A DNA stretch of 64,000 nt from Rhizobium sp. Leaf262 (GCF_001422245.1 NZ_LMMM01000018.1:187088-251087); one strand, 5' to 3'. Positions 21,558-31,596 are shown, numbered from the stretch's first letter. Translations and numbers: made by a program. Notes: generated by a model from the sequence alone, not told the origin.

Positions 21558-21764
21558 TTTGATCCCCGCCTGGCAGACAATTCGTCAGATTGTCCCACAT
21601 GAACCTCAATTACGGTCACACGATGGCAATTTTGCCACACATGGACATTCATCCTCTATATAGTGAATGCGATACTAACAAGAGGTTTATAGACCGTAAG
21701 TGAATATCCTTGCCCAGGAGTTAACAAATACCGTATCTGCTAATTTAAGCGGCTCGGCAGATGT

Positions 21765-23327
21765 CTAGGCGGCATCACGCAACGGGTTGTCGGGATCAAT
21801 GCCATAATCCTTCAACTTTCGGTAGAGCGTCGAGCGTCCAATACCGAGTTTTCGGGCAACCTGGCTCATTTGACCACGGTAGAACCGCAAAGCGAAGCGG
21901 ATGAGCTCCTCTTCGATATCGGCGATCTTTCTGACGTCTCCGCTGTCGTCGGTGCTGGCAATCAGGCTGCCGCCGGGAAATACCGCACCGGCAGAATGAT
22001 CTTCTTCGGTTGCCATGGCTTCCATGACGGACATGATGTCAGCTGCACTGCTGCGCGTTTCAACCGCTGTCGGAGCAGCAAGCAACGCGCGTTCGGTGGG
22101 GCGGTGGGAAACGTCTTGGGCATCGACGCCGTCCATGAATTCCGGCACCTGCAGCGCGATCTGCGGGAAATCGGCCTCGCTCAGTTCGTCGCCCTGCGCT
22201 AGAACGACAGCGCGGAAGACAGCATTTTCCAACTGGCGAATATTGCCGGGCCAGTCATAGGCGGTGAGCAACGCCAGCGCACCGGCATTGACGCCCAGCG
22301 CATGCGGCAGCTTCTGCTCGACCGAAAAGCGCTCGGTAAAGACACGCGCGAGATAGGGAATGTCCTCCTTCCGACGCCGCAGCGCTGGAATGGTGATGGG
22401 GAATACGTTGAGACGGTAATACAGGTCTTCGCGGAAGCGACCTTCCTTGACTTCTTCTATCAGGTCCTTGTTGGTGGCCGAAATCAGCCGCACATTAACC
22501 TTCTGGACTTTGGCAGATCCAACGGTTTCGATCTCGCCCTGCTGCACGGCCCGCAAAAGCTTGACCTGCACTTCGAGCGGCAGATCGCCGATCTCGTCCA
22601 GAAACAGCGTGCCGCCGTCGGCTTCCATGAATTTTCCGACATGCTTTTCCGTGGCACCGGTAAAGGCACCCTTTTCATGGCCGAACAGGATGCTCTCGAC
22701 AAGATTGTGCGGAATGGCACCGCAATTGACGGTAATGAAGGGCTTGCCCGCCCGGTCGCTGCCGGACTGGATGGCGCGGGCTATCATTTCCTTGCCGACG
22801 CCCGATTCACCTTCCAGCACCACCGGTATGTTGGATTGCGCCGCGCGCTGCGCCAGTTCGATAACGCGCAACATGGCCGGGCTTGCCGAGACGATATCGT
22901 TGAAATTGACGGCGTGGTTGCGCGAACGCTTGCCAGTGCGCGCCTTGGCCTCGCGCTGGTCGAGCTTCAGCGCATTGGCAATGGCCGAGCCGATACGTTC
23001 TGACGACACGGGTTTGACCACGAAATCGAAGGCACCGGCGCGCATGGCCTGCACCACGGTATCGATGCCACCCTGACCGGTCTGCACGATGACAGGCACG
23101 TCGGTGCCCAGCTCTCCAACGGCCTTGAGGAAGGACAGTCCGTCCATTTCAGGCATCATCAGATCGAGAACGATGACACTGATATCGCCACTGTGCTGCT
23201 TCAGCAGTTCCAGTCCGACCCTGCCGTTTTCGGCCAGAATGGAATGATGTCCATAACGCTCTACCGCTTGTCTAAGTAGGCGGCGCTGGACGGGATCGTC
23301 GTCAATAACGAGAACTTGCGCGGTCAT
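21765..23327 (-). CDS. Sigma-54-dependent response regulator
   Basis: An NtrC-type activator of about 520 residues. The receiver domain has phosphoacceptor Asp55 (VIVLDLMMPEMDG). The AAA+ domain has Walker A GESGVGKE (173-180), the sigma-54 contact loop GAFTGA (220-225) and Walker B GGTLFLDEIGD. The C-terminal Fis-type helix-turn-helix is MSQVARKLGIGRSTLYRKL. It should activate an RpoN promoter on phosphorylation. No histidine kinase lies next to it, so the partner and target are unknown. The start at 23327 has GGAG upstream; 23357 is an alternative. Confidence 0.92.
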   Translation of the reverse strand: MTAQVLVIDDDPVQRRLLRQAVERYGHHSILAENGRVGLELLKQHSGDISVIVLDLMMPEMDGLSFLKAVGELGTDVPVIVQTGQGGIDTVVQAMRAGAFDFVVKPVSSERIGSAIANALKLDQREAKARTGKRSRNHAVNFNDIVSASPAMLRVIELAQRAAQSNIPVVLEGESGVGKEMIARAIQSGSDRAGKPFITVNCGAIPHNLVESILFGHEKGAFTGATEKHVGKFMEADGGTLFLDEIGDLPLEVQVKLLRAVQQGEIETVGSAKVQKVNVRLISATNKDLIEEVKEGRFREDLYYRLNVFPITIPALRRRKEDIPYLARVFTERFSVEQKLPHALGVNAGALALLTAYDWPGNIRQLENAVFRAVVLAQGDELSEADFPQIALQVPEFMDGVDAQDVSHRPTERALLAAPTAVETRSSAADIMSVMEAMATEEDHSAGAVFPGGSLIASTDDSGDVRKIADIEEELIRFALRFYRGQMSQVARKLGIGRSTLYRKLKDYGIDPDNPLRDAA

Positions 23328-23496
23328 TTCAGGCTCCGGTTTCCGGTTTATGGACATGCTTCATGCAGGCCCTTTGCACCGAATGTGACACGGAAGGCTT
23401 GAACATCCAGTTTTGAGATTTGCTTGCATTTTATGCATTGCCACAGGAAACAGAGCCCCCATATGCTGGGTACATATATAAAGAGGAACCTTCGGA

Positions 23497-25341
23497 ATGA
23501 CCTTCAAGACATCGATCCCCCTGCCCGTCCTTTCCGCCTCCGGTGCAGGAAGTGCAGCTCTTGGCGACCTTCCAACATGGAAGCTTTCCGATCTTTACCC
23601 CTCCGCCGATTCCACAGAATACAAACGCGACCTTGAAAAGGCGGCAGCAGACGCAAAGGCGTTCGAAACCAGATGGAAAGGAAAACTGGAAGCAGCTGCA
23701 AAGCTTTCGGGTGATCAGGGCATCGGTGCGGCACTGAAGGAATATGAAGCGCTGGACGATCTTCTGGGCCGCATCGGTTCCTTTGCGGGACTCACCTATT
23801 TTTCCGATACGTCCAACCCGGCCAATGGCAAAATCTATGGCGACGCCCAGTCGAAACTGACAGATATGTCGGCGCATCTGCTGTTTTTCACACTGGAGCT
23901 CAACCGTATCGACGACGCCGCAATGGATGCGGCCATGGCCAATGATGCGCTGGCCGGTCACTACAGGTCGTGGCTCGTCGATCTGCGCAAGGACAAGCCG
24001 CACCAGCTGGATGACAGCCTGGAGCAGCTGTTTCTCGAAAAATCCATGACCAGTGCCGCCGCCTTCAACCGCCTGTTCGATGAAACCATGACGGATTTGC
24101 GCTTCGAGGTGGACGGCAAGAGCCTTGCCCTGGAAGAAACGCTCAATCTGCTTCAGGAGCCGGACCCACAGACGCGCGAAAAGGCGGCAAAGGCTCTGGA
24201 AGCAACGTTCAAGAAAAACCTGCGCGTCTTTACGCTGATCACCAACACGCTTGCCAAGGACAAGGAGATTTCCGATCGCTGGCGCAAGTTCGAGGATATC
24301 GCCGATAGCCGCCATCTGGCCAACCGCGTTGAGCGCGAGGTGGTGGATGCACTGGCCAAGGCAGTCACCGAAGCCTATCCGCGCCTGTCTCATCGCTATT
24401 ACAAGATGAAGGCCAAGTGGCTTGGCATGGAGCAGATGAACTACTGGGACCGCAACGCCCCGCTTCCCGACACCTCCAACGCCATCATTCCGTGGCAGGA
24501 TGCCAAGGACATGGTCCTATCCGCCTATGGCGATTTCGCGCCGGAGATGGCGGATATCGCCCGCCGTTTCTTCGACGAGGAGTGGATCGACGCGCCCGCC
24601 CGCCCCGGCAAGGCACCCGGTGCATTTGCGCATCCGACCGTTCCGTCGGCGCATCCTTATGTGCTGGTGAACTATCTCGGCAAACCGCGCGACGTGATGA
24701 CACTCGCCCATGAGCTGGGACACGGTGTGCATCAGGTTCTGGCTGGTGGACAGGGAGCCCTGATGTGCGCGACACCGCTCACACTTGCGGAAACCGCATC
24801 CGTCTTCGGAGAGATGCTGACCTTCCGCAAACTCCTTAACGACACGACGGATAAGCGTGAACGCAAGGCGATGCTTGCCCGCAAGGTCGAAGATATGATC
24901 AACACCGTCGTGCGCCAGATCGCCTTTTATGAATTCGAGCGCAAGGTGCATACTGCCCGCAAGGATGGCGAGTTGACTGCCGAGCAGATCGGCGAGTTGT
25001 GGCTCTCCGTCCAGCAGGACAGCCTGGGACCGGCCATCAAGATTTCGGAAGGCTATGGAAGCTGGTGGACCTATGTTCCCCACTTCATTCATTCGCCTTT
25101 CTATGTCTACGCCTATGCTTTCGGCGATTGCCTCGTGAATTCGCTTTATGCGGTCTACCAGAATGCCGATAGCGGTTTTCAGGACAAGTATTTCGAGCTC
25201 CTCAAGGCCGGTGGCACCAAGCACCATTCGGAACTTCTCAAACCCTTCGGTCTCGATGCGACCGATCCGTCGTTCTGGAACAAGGGCCTTTCGATGATCG
25301 AAGGACTGATCGACGAGCTTGAAGCGCTCGATAAAGAATGA
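23497..25341 (+). CDS. pepF: M3-family oligoendopeptidase F
   Basis: Cytoplasmic zinc metallopeptidase that cuts short peptides. The 614 residues match the M3 family PepF/M3B group. The zinc motif HELGH is at 405-409 in LAHELGHGVHQ, and the third ligand is expected about 28 residues on in TLAETASVFGEM. The N-terminal helical half forms the cap of the substrate channel. AAAGAGGAACC lies ahead of the ATG. It is divergent from the sigma-54 regulator gene. Confidence 0.93.
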   Translation: MTFKTSIPLPVLSASGAGSAALGDLPTWKLSDLYPSADSTEYKRDLEKAAADAKAFETRWKGKLEAAAKLSGDQGIGAALKEYEALDDLLGRIGSFAGLTYFSDTSNPANGKIYGDAQSKLTDMSAHLLFFTLELNRIDDAAMDAAMANDALAGHYRSWLVDLRKDKPHQLDDSLEQLFLEKSMTSAAAFNRLFDETMTDLRFEVDGKSLALEETLNLLQEPDPQTREKAAKALEATFKKNLRVFTLITNTLAKDKEISDRWRKFEDIADSRHLANRVEREVVDALAKAVTEAYPRLSHRYYKMKAKWLGMEQMNYWDRNAPLPDTSNAIIPWQDAKDMVLSAYGDFAPEMADIARRFFDEEWIDAPARPGKAPGAFAHPTVPSAHPYVLVNYLGKPRDVMTLAHELGHGVHQVLAGGQGALMCATPLTLAETASVFGEMLTFRKLLNDTTDKRERKAMLARKVEDMINTVVRQIAFYEFERKVHTARKDGELTAEQIGELWLSVQQDSLGPAIKISEGYGSWWTYVPHFIHSPFYVYAYAFGDCLVNSLYAVYQNADSGFQDKYFELLKAGGTKHHSELLKPFGLDATDPSFWNKGLSMIEGLIDELEALDKE

Positions 25342-25347
25342 AAAAAT

Positions 25348-25386
25348 CCGGCGAGGCTCCCATTTCGGACAAGCTTCGCCGGTTCT
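25348..25386 (+). terminator. Hairpin terminator after pepF
   Basis: CCGGCGAGGCT and AGCTTCGCCGG pair around a 13-base loop, with one internal mismatch, six bases after the pepF stop. The following TTCTTAT run is weak, while the A-run on its left side would serve opposite-strand transcripts. Confidence 0.55.
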
Positions 25387-25426
25387 TATGCCTCACCTTA
25401 CGTGAATCGCATGACGGACGCAGATC

Positions 25427-26062
25427 ATGAAACGCAAACCCGCTGACCTGACGTTGAGAGAAACGCTACGCTGGGAACCGCTTGCCGGTTTTCAGCGGCT
25501 GGAGCAGCATCTGCGCAGACTGCTGCGGTCTGCCGATGCGCTCGGATTTCGTCCGCCCGCCGATACGGTGAAGGCGCTGAATGGGGTCGTGGGCGGAAAC
25601 GACCCGATGACCGTGCGGGTGGTGATGAACTACAAGGGCGAACTCGACATCACCTCGGAGCCCTTCGTGCCACTATGCGATGGTGCGGTCTGGCGGGTGA
25701 GGATCGCGGAAAAGACGCGTCTGGATTCCAGCGACACCTTCTACCGCCACAAATCATCGCGCCGCGAACCCTACGAGGCTGCCCGTGCGGAATTCTCGAC
25801 CACGGAAGCGGACGAGGTTCTGTTACTAAACGAGCGCGGCGAAATCTGCGAGGGATCGACCACCAGCGTTTTCGTGGAAGGTCCCGAAGGCCAATTACTG
25901 ACGCCACCCCTCGACAGTGGCATCCTCCCGGGCGTCCTGCGCGCTGACCTCATTCGTGAGCGCAAGGCGCGCGGTCAGGCGCTGAAACCGTCGGATTTGG
26001 CGGGTCGAAAGCTGTTTGTCGGCAATTCACTGCATGGGTTGGTGGCTGCGGAGCTGGTTTGA
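25427..26062 (+). CDS. Class IV aminotransferase (aminodeoxychorismate lyase-like)
   Basis: A 211-residue PLP enzyme of fold type IV. Lys109 in YRHKSSRREPYEAA is the predicted cofactor lysine. ICEGSTTSVFVEG and LTPPLDSGILPGVLR are the phosphate-binding and substrate-loop signatures seen in PabC and BCAT. It is short for BCAT, so a PabC-like 4-amino-4-deoxychorismate lyase role in folate synthesis is more likely. No folate gene adjoins it. Confidence 0.82.
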   Translation: MKRKPADLTLRETLRWEPLAGFQRLEQHLRRLLRSADALGFRPPADTVKALNGVVGGNDPMTVRVVMNYKGELDITSEPFVPLCDGAVWRVRIAEKTRLDSSDTFYRHKSSRREPYEAARAEFSTTEADEVLLLNERGEICEGSTTSVFVEGPEGQLLTPPLDSGILPGVLRADLIRERKARGQALKPSDLAGRKLFVGNSLHGLVAAELV

Positions 26063-26091
26063 CTACCTGGCTTTATATTTAGGCATCGAGT

Positions 26092-26265
26092 GTGTGGCTT
26101 ACCCCCCTCTGCCCTGCCGGGCATCTCCCCCTCAGGTGGGGAGATCGAATCGTGGTTAGCTCTCGGCCATCTCGGACGCTGCGGATGGAGCGCAGAGTCA
26201 GCACCTAGCCGATCTCCCCACTTGAGGGGGAGATGTCCGGCAGGACAGAGGGGGGTAAGCCACAC
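26092..26265. repeat. Long inverted-repeat element, copy A
   Basis: A 174-base element whose ends are near-perfect inverted copies over roughly 55 bases: GTGTGGCTTACCCCCCTCTG at the left and its reverse complement at the right, each continuing through a CTGCCGG-CATCTCCCCC block to GGAGATCG. The middle 60 bases are unrelated to the other copies. It sits between convergent genes. Related copies are at 31687 and 58747. Confidence 0.85.
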
Positions 26266-26283
26266 CCGCAGCTCTCCAACCAA

Positions 26284-27213
26284 CTACTCCAACACCCACT
26301 CCACCCGGGCACGCCCCCGCTGCTTCGCTTCATACAGCGCACGGTCGGCGCGGTGGTAAAGATCGGTGGCGGTTTCACCCGGCCTGAAGAGTGACAGACC
26401 TGCAGAGCAGCTGTAGGAAAAATCGGTCGCGCCTGGAAACGGGCAGGATATCCGCACCTTCTCCAACAGTCGTTCCACGATGCCGATGCACTCGGGCAGC
26501 ACTGTGCGGGGCATGATGAGGACGAATTCCTCGCCACCCACGCGCCCGAAGGTATCGGAGCGACGGATCGTGGAGTGAGCGATCTTCACGAAATCGCGCA
26601 GCACCGTATCGCCACCCTGGTGGCCGAAACGATCGTTGATACCTTTAAAGAAATCGATATCCATGACGCAAAGCCCGAATGGGCTTTCGATGCCCTTTTC
26701 GACATTTTCGATCTGCACCGCCAGTTTGGTGAAGACGAAGCGTCGATTGGCGGTCCCGGTCAACTCATCGGTCTGGGCGGCGCGAAGCGCGATATCACGG
26801 TCCTGACGCAGACTGCGCTGGTTTTGCCTGAGCGCTGTGATGTCGGTCCCTACGCATAACATCCAGCCATCGGCCTGGACGGTCTCCGTCATCCAGATCC
26901 AGCGACCGTCATGCAAATCCAGTTCGATACCCCGAAACGGAAGTTTGCCACGACGAGACTGCGCCGATAAAAACCATGCGTCGTAATCGCCCGTGGAAAT
27001 GATCAGGCCTTGTCGGTCGAGATAATTTGCCCGCAAAAGCTCGCCCCATGTCGGGAAAGCATCATCCTCGACATTGAACGCCTGACGGAAGGCGCGATTG
27101 GCATGGCGAAGGCGATCCTGCGTGTCGTAGAGCGCAATAAAGACAGGCGTCATGTCCTGAAGGGCGATGACCCGTTCGATAAGACTATCCAAAGTGGCAG
27201 TCTCCTGTCGCAC
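26284..27213 (-). CDS. PAS-GGDEF diguanylate cyclase
   Basis: Makes cyclic di-GMP from two GTP. The 309 residues hold a PAS-like sensor (about 15-125) and a GGDEF domain (about 145-305). The active-site signature is GGEEF (226-230), and an inhibitory I-site RRSD (217-220) lies five residues ahead of it, so product inhibition is expected. There is no transmembrane segment, so the sensor is cytoplasmic. The GTG start at 27213 has AAGGGG upstream. No phosphodiesterase domain is attached. Confidence 0.93.
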   Translation of the reverse strand: MRQETATLDSLIERVIALQDMTPVFIALYDTQDRLRHANRAFRQAFNVEDDAFPTWGELLRANYLDRQGLIISTGDYDAWFLSAQSRRGKLPFRGIELDLHDGRWIWMTETVQADGWMLCVGTDITALRQNQRSLRQDRDIALRAAQTDELTGTANRRFVFTKLAVQIENVEKGIESPFGLCVMDIDFFKGINDRFGHQGGDTVLRDFVKIAHSTIRRSDTFGRVGGEEFVLIMPRTVLPECIGIVERLLEKVRISCPFPGATDFSYSCSAGLSLFRPGETATDLYHRADRALYEAKQRGRARVEWVLE

Positions 27214-27435
27214 GATTGACCCCTTCTCTCGCCGCTAACCGCGTCTTGCGTATTCCACCATTATAGTCGGCAAAAGCCTTTTGCATAATCTCAAGCTATA
27301 CCACTGATTTTATGACAAAGACGCAGACGACAGTTCACCATATGTGCAGTCTTCATACGCCCGTCATCCGGCTACCCTTTATTGTCGACGGGTAATCATT
27401 TAGCTTAAGCATTGTCTTCAAAGAGGAAATTTAGA

Positions 27436-28881
27436 ATGACGGACGTTGAACATCCGATTTACGGCGAAATTACCGGTCCCATCATCATGATCGGTTTCGG
27501 CTCCATCGGGCGCGGTACGCTTCCGTTGCTGGAGCGGCACTTCAAGTTCGATCTGTCGCGACTGGTCGTCATCGATCCTCGAGAAGATATCGCGCCCTAT
27601 CTGGAAAGCCGCAATATTCGCCATGTCCGCTCGCATCTAACGAAGGACAATTACAAGGACGTGTTGAAGCCACTCGTCAAGAATGTCGAGGGCCAGGGCT
27701 TCTGCGTCAACCTGTCGGTCGATGCCTCCTCGGTCGATCTGATGAAGCTGTGCCGTAAATACGGCATGCTCTACATTGACACCGTTGTGGAGCCCTGGCC
27801 GGGCTTCTACTTCGACACGGACGCGGACAATGCCCAGCGGACCAATTATGCGCTGCGCGAAACCATGCTGAAGGAAAAGGCGAAACGCCCAGGCGGCACG
27901 ACGGCCGTGTCCACCTGCGGCGCAAATCCCGGCATGGTGTCATGGTTCGTCAAGCAGGCACTGGTCAATCTGGCCAATGACACCGGCCTCGAGTTCGAGG
28001 AACCGGCAACCGGCGACCGTGAAGGCTGGGCCAAGCTGATGCAGACGCTGGGCGTCAAGGGCGTCCACATTGCCGAACGCGACACGCAGCGCGCAAAGAA
28101 CCCCAAACCGTTCAACACCTTCTGGAACACGTGGTCGGTGGAAGGTTTCATCGCGGAAGGTCTGCAGCCAGCAGAACTGGGCTGGGGCAGCCATGAAAAA
28201 TGGATGCCGAAAAATGCCAGGAAGCAGAAGAAGGGCAGCAAGGCCGCGATTTATCTCGACCAGCCGGGTGCAAGCACGCGTGTGCGGACCTGGTGCCCGA
28301 CACTTGGCCCTCAATATGGCCTTCTGGTCACCCACAACGAAGCGATTTCGATTTCCGATTATTTCACGGTGCGCGACAAGCGGGGCCATGTCGATTATCG
28401 CCCCACATGCCACTATGCCTACCATCCCTGCAACGACGCGGTCCTGTCGCTCTATGAAATGTTCGGCAATGGCGGCATCGCCCAACCGGACCAGCACGTC
28501 CTGACCGAAAGCGAATTGACAGACGGTGCCGACGAACTTGGCGTTCTGCTCTACGGTCACGAAAAGAACGCCTATTGGTACGGTTCACGGCTGACACTGG
28601 AGGAGGCACGCAAACTCGCCCCCGAGCAGAACGCCACAGGTCTTCAGGTCTCGTCTGCCGTCCTGGCCGGCATGGTCTGGGCTCTGGAAAATCCCCAATC
28701 CGGTATTGTTGAGGCCGATGAAGTGGATTACCGCCGCTGCCTGTCCATCCAACGCCGTTATCTTGGCCCCGTGGAAGGCCACTACACCGACTGGACACCA
28801 CTGGACGGTAGGCCGGGCCTGTTTCCAGAGGACATCGACAGCCACGACCCATGGCAGTTCCGCAACATTCTGGTTCGCTGA
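27436..28881 (+). CDS. hss: Homospermidine synthase
   Basis: NAD-dependent enzyme that joins two putrescine units, or putrescine and spermidine, to make sym-homospermidine, the typical polyamine of rhizobia. The 481 residues match the family. An NAD-binding Rossmann motif IMIGFGSIGRGTLPLLERH lies at about 17-35, with the conserved blocks YIDTVVEPWPGFY and STCGANPGMVSWF further on. GAGGAA precedes the ATG at 27436; an in-frame start at 27412 is less likely. The 222-base upstream gap probably holds its promoter. Confidence 0.95.
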   Translation: MTDVEHPIYGEITGPIIMIGFGSIGRGTLPLLERHFKFDLSRLVVIDPREDIAPYLESRNIRHVRSHLTKDNYKDVLKPLVKNVEGQGFCVNLSVDASSVDLMKLCRKYGMLYIDTVVEPWPGFYFDTDADNAQRTNYALRETMLKEKAKRPGGTTAVSTCGANPGMVSWFVKQALVNLANDTGLEFEEPATGDREGWAKLMQTLGVKGVHIAERDTQRAKNPKPFNTFWNTWSVEGFIAEGLQPAELGWGSHEKWMPKNARKQKKGSKAAIYLDQPGASTRVRTWCPTLGPQYGLLVTHNEAISISDYFTVRDKRGHVDYRPTCHYAYHPCNDAVLSLYEMFGNGGIAQPDQHVLTESELTDGADELGVLLYGHEKNAYWYGSRLTLEEARKLAPEQNATGLQVSSAVLAGMVWALENPQSGIVEADEVDYRRCLSIQRRYLGPVEGHYTDWTPLDGRPGLFPEDIDSHDPWQFRNILVR

Positions 28882-29042
28882 CAGGTCTTCGGCGCGGCCT
28901 CTGATGCCGGTTTGCAACGCTGCCGGTTTTGTGCCCGGCAGCGGGAACCGGTGCATAGAGATCGTCGTTCGCTTGCAATAAGCCAAACTTCAATCCATGG
29001 TCTTTTTGACAGAGATCGACAGAATCGCAGGAGACAGACAAG

Positions 29043-29414
29043 ATGAATTTCAAGACAGGTACAGCCTTGATTCTGGCAGCAATTGCTGCCTCTTCCTGCG
29101 TTCCTGCGACGCAATCGCCCCGCCCCATGGCATCGGCCATGCCTCAGGGTCCGGCTGTTGACGGCCGCTGGGTCGACAAGAACGGCATCGTGTCCACGTT
29201 CCAGGCGGGCGCCTTCTCGACGCGTTCTACAGACAGCAATACCCTGCTGGCATCTGGAACCTACGTCACGCTTTCGCCGACCCTTTATGAGATCAACATG
29301 ACCTCGCTGGTTCGCAACACCCAGTCGCGCGTCAACTGCGCCCTTATCTCCCGTTCGCAGCTGAATTGCACCACCGATAGCAACAGCCAGTTCACGCTGA
29401 CGCGTCAGGGCTGA
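29043..29414 (+). CDS. omp10: Omp10-like outer-membrane lipoprotein
   Basis: A 123-residue lipoprotein resembling Brucella Omp10. The lipobox-type end of the signal peptide is IAASSC with acylated Cys19. The mature part has the family pattern [18 protein letters not shown] ... [18 protein letters not shown] ... [13 protein letters not shown], a small beta barrel-like fold. It is expected in the outer membrane. A strong terminator follows 35 bases downstream, so it forms its own transcript or ends one started at hss. Confidence 0.87.
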   Translation: MNFKTGTALILAAIAASSCVPATQSPRPMASAMPQGPAVDGRWVDKNGIVSTFQAGAFSTRSTDSNTLLASGTYVTLSPTLYEINMTSLVRNTQSRVNCALISRSQLNCTTDSNSQFTLTRQG

Positions 29415-29448
29415 TTGCGTTTCAGCCGACCGGTTCCTGTTTATTTCA

Positions 29449-29474
29449 ACGCGCGCGTGCAGCGCGCGTTTTTT
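29449..29474 (+). terminator. Rho-independent terminator after omp10
   Basis: AACGCGCGC-GTGCA-GCGCGCGTT is a perfect nine-base-pair stem followed by TTTTA. Confidence 0.92.
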
Positions 29475-29486
29475 ATTTGCACAACC

Positions 29487-29550
29487 CTGTCATAATTCTA
29501 CTTGCGGCAGATGCCGCGAGATGAAAACATCGCCTTTGAACCACTGTCAT
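29487..29550 (+). promoter_or_regulatory. Two Pho-box-like half sites upstream of 5'-nucleotidase
   Basis: CTGTCAT occurs at 29487-29493 and again at 29544-29550, both on the plus strand, 130 and 73 bases ahead of the phosphatase gene. CTGTCAT is the PhoB half-site consensus. The second half of each full box (CTACTTG and TCGCAGT) is poor, so the call is tentative, but phosphate control would suit the gene. Confidence 0.35.
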
Positions 29551-29622
29551 GATTTCGCAGTAGCTATGGCGGCAGGACGAGCCTCCCGGCTTCGTATTGG
29601 GTAAAACAGGAGAGATAAGACG

Positions 29623-31581
29623 ATGAACAGGATTTTGAGATTTGGCCTGATGACCGCTTCGGTCGTTGCGCTTTCCGCCGGTGCGGCGCTCGCCGACTAC
29701 CAACTCAATATTCTCCACATCAACGATCTGCATTCGCGCATCGAAGCGATCAACAAGTTCGACTCCACCTGCTCTGCTGCGGAAGCCGACAAGAAGGAAT
29801 GCTTTGGCGGCATCGCCCGCGTCAAAAGCGCCATCGATGGGCGCCGCGCCGAACTCGGTGCCAACGCCAACATTCTCGTGCTGGATGCCGGTGACCAGTT
29901 CCAGGGCTCCCTGTTCTACACGCAGTATAAAAGTGGCCCGGTTGCCGAATTCATGAACGGCATCGGCTTCGACGCCATGGCCATTGGCAACCACGAATTC
30001 GATGACGGCCCGGCAGAACTGCTCAAGCTCATCAATGCGGTGAAGTTCCCGATCATTTCCGGCAACACCAAGATTGCCGACGGCTCCGAGCTGAAAGACA
30101 AGTTCAAGGGCTATATCATCAAGGAGATGGGTGGCCAGAAGGTCGCCGTCGTTTCCGTGCTGGCAACAGACACCAACGAAACCTCTTCGCCCGGCGACAA
30201 GGTGACGTTTGAAAACGAGATCGAGTACCTCAAGGGTGCCGTCAAGGAAATCCAGGATCAGGGCGTCAACAAGATCGTCCTTCTGTCGCATGTCGGCTAC
30301 GTCAAGGATCAGGAAATCGCCCGTTCTGTCGATGGTATCGATGTCATCGTCGGCGGCCACAGCCACACGCTGCTCTCCAGCACCGACCCGAAGGCCGCTG
30401 GCCCCTACCCGACGCTGGTCAAGGATCCATCCGGTGTCGACGTGCCGATCGTCACCGCCTATGCCTATTCCAAATATCTCGGCGATCTCACCGTCACCTT
30501 CGATGACAACGGTGTGGTGAAATCTACCAGCGGCGCACCGAAGCTTCTCGACGCCTCCGTCACACCGGACGAAGCCTTTACCAAGCGCGTGGCCGAACTG
30601 GCAGCACCGCTGGAAGAGATGAAGCAGAAGGAAATCGGCACCAGCGAAGCCGCCATCGATGGCTCGCGCGAAGTGTGCCGCGTCAAGGAATGCACCATGG
30701 GCAACCTGGTGTCCGATGCGCTGCTCGACCGTGTAAAGGATCAGGGCATCACAATCGCTATCCAGAATGGTGGCGGCTTGCGCGCCTCCATCGATGCTGG
30801 TCCCGTGACCATGGGCGAAGTGCTGACGGTGCTGCCATTCCAGAATTCCATCGCTACCTTCCAGATCAAGGGCGTCGATCTCGTCGCAGCCCTTGAAAAC
30901 GGTGCAAGCCAGATCGAGGAAGGCGCTGGCCGCTTCGTGCAGACGGCTGGCCTGAAATACAGCTTCGACCGCTCCAAGCCAGCAGGCAGCCGCATCGTCT
31001 CCGTCGAGGTCAAGGAAGGCGATGGTTTCGTCAAGCTCGACCCGGAAAAGACCTATGGCGTCGTGACCAACAACTACACCCGCACCGGCGGAGATGGCTT
31101 CAAGACATTTGCTACAAAGGCCATCAACCCCTACGACTTCGGACCGAGCCTTGAAGATGCCGTCGCCGCCTATATCGGCGCGCACAGCCCCTACAAGCCT
31201 TACACCGATGGCCGCGTGACGGATGTAACGCCAGCCGACTACGTGCCCCCCCCGAAGGAAGCCAAGCCAGCAGCCCCGGCACCGGCAACGACGGCGCAAG
31301 CCCCTGCAACCGCAACGCCTCCAGCCGCCACCGCACCTGCTGCTCCGGCTCCAGCCGCAACGGCACCAGCGGCCCCGGCACCGGCAACCACCACCTCTGC
31401 CCCTGCCACGACACCAGCCGCCGCTGGGAAATACGTGGTGGCACGCGGTGACTCGCTCTGGAAAATCGCTGCCGAGAAATACGGCAACGGCGCTAAATGG
31501 AAGAAGATTGCCGAAGCCAACGCGCTGAAGCGTCCAAACCATATCGAAGTTGGTGAAGAGCTGAACGTTCCGGCACAGTAA
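29623..31581 (+). CDS. Secreted 5'-nucleotidase/metallophosphatase with C-terminal LysM
   Basis: A 652-residue periplasmic enzyme predicted to strip phosphate from nucleotides. The signal peptide ends at about residue 24 (AALA). The calcineurin-like metal motifs are present: ILHINDLHSR with Asp35 and His37, DAGDQFQGS, IGNHEFDDGP and GGHSHT. The 5'-nucleotidase C-terminal domain follows (QNGGGLRASID). An Ala/Pro/Thr linker of about 60 residues then leads to a LysM domain (YVVARGDSLWKIAAEKYG) that should hold it to peptidoglycan. Pho-box-like sequences lie upstream, and a perfect terminator hairpin follows. Confidence 0.93.
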   Translation: MNRILRFGLMTASVVALSAGAALADYQLNILHINDLHSRIEAINKFDSTCSAAEADKKECFGGIARVKSAIDGRRAELGANANILVLDAGDQFQGSLFYTQYKSGPVAEFMNGIGFDAMAIGNHEFDDGPAELLKLINAVKFPIISGNTKIADGSELKDKFKGYIIKEMGGQKVAVVSVLATDTNETSSPGDKVTFENEIEYLKGAVKEIQDQGVNKIVLLSHVGYVKDQEIARSVDGIDVIVGGHSHTLLSSTDPKAAGPYPTLVKDPSGVDVPIVTAYAYSKYLGDLTVTFDDNGVVKSTSGAPKLLDASVTPDEAFTKRVAELAAPLEEMKQKEIGTSEAAIDGSREVCRVKECTMGNLVSDALLDRVKDQGITIAIQNGGGLRASIDAGPVTMGEVLTVLPFQNSIATFQIKGVDLVAALENGASQIEEGAGRFVQTAGLKYSFDRSKPAGSRIVSVEVKEGDGFVKLDPEKTYGVVTNNYTRTGGDGFKTFATKAINPYDFGPSLEDAVAAYIGAHSPYKPYTDGRVTDVTPADYVPPPKEAKPAAPAPATTAQAPATATPPAATAPAAPAPAATAPAAPAPATTTSAPATTPAAAGKYVVARGDSLWKIAAEKYGNGAKWKKIAEANALKRPNHIEVGEELNVPAQ

Positions 31582-31596
31582 TCCTTCAACATCACT

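Noticed and set aside
28920..28945. GCTGCCGG/CCCGGCAGC hairpin after homospermidine synthase as a terminator
   Set aside because: The stem is plausible but no T-run follows on either strand within a few bases, so I did not call it.
29473..31542. Minus-strand frame of about 690 codons opposite the 5'-nucleotidase
   Set aside because: It is a shadow of the phosphatase gene; its Gly/Cys/Arg-rich start is simply the complement of the Ala/Pro linker.
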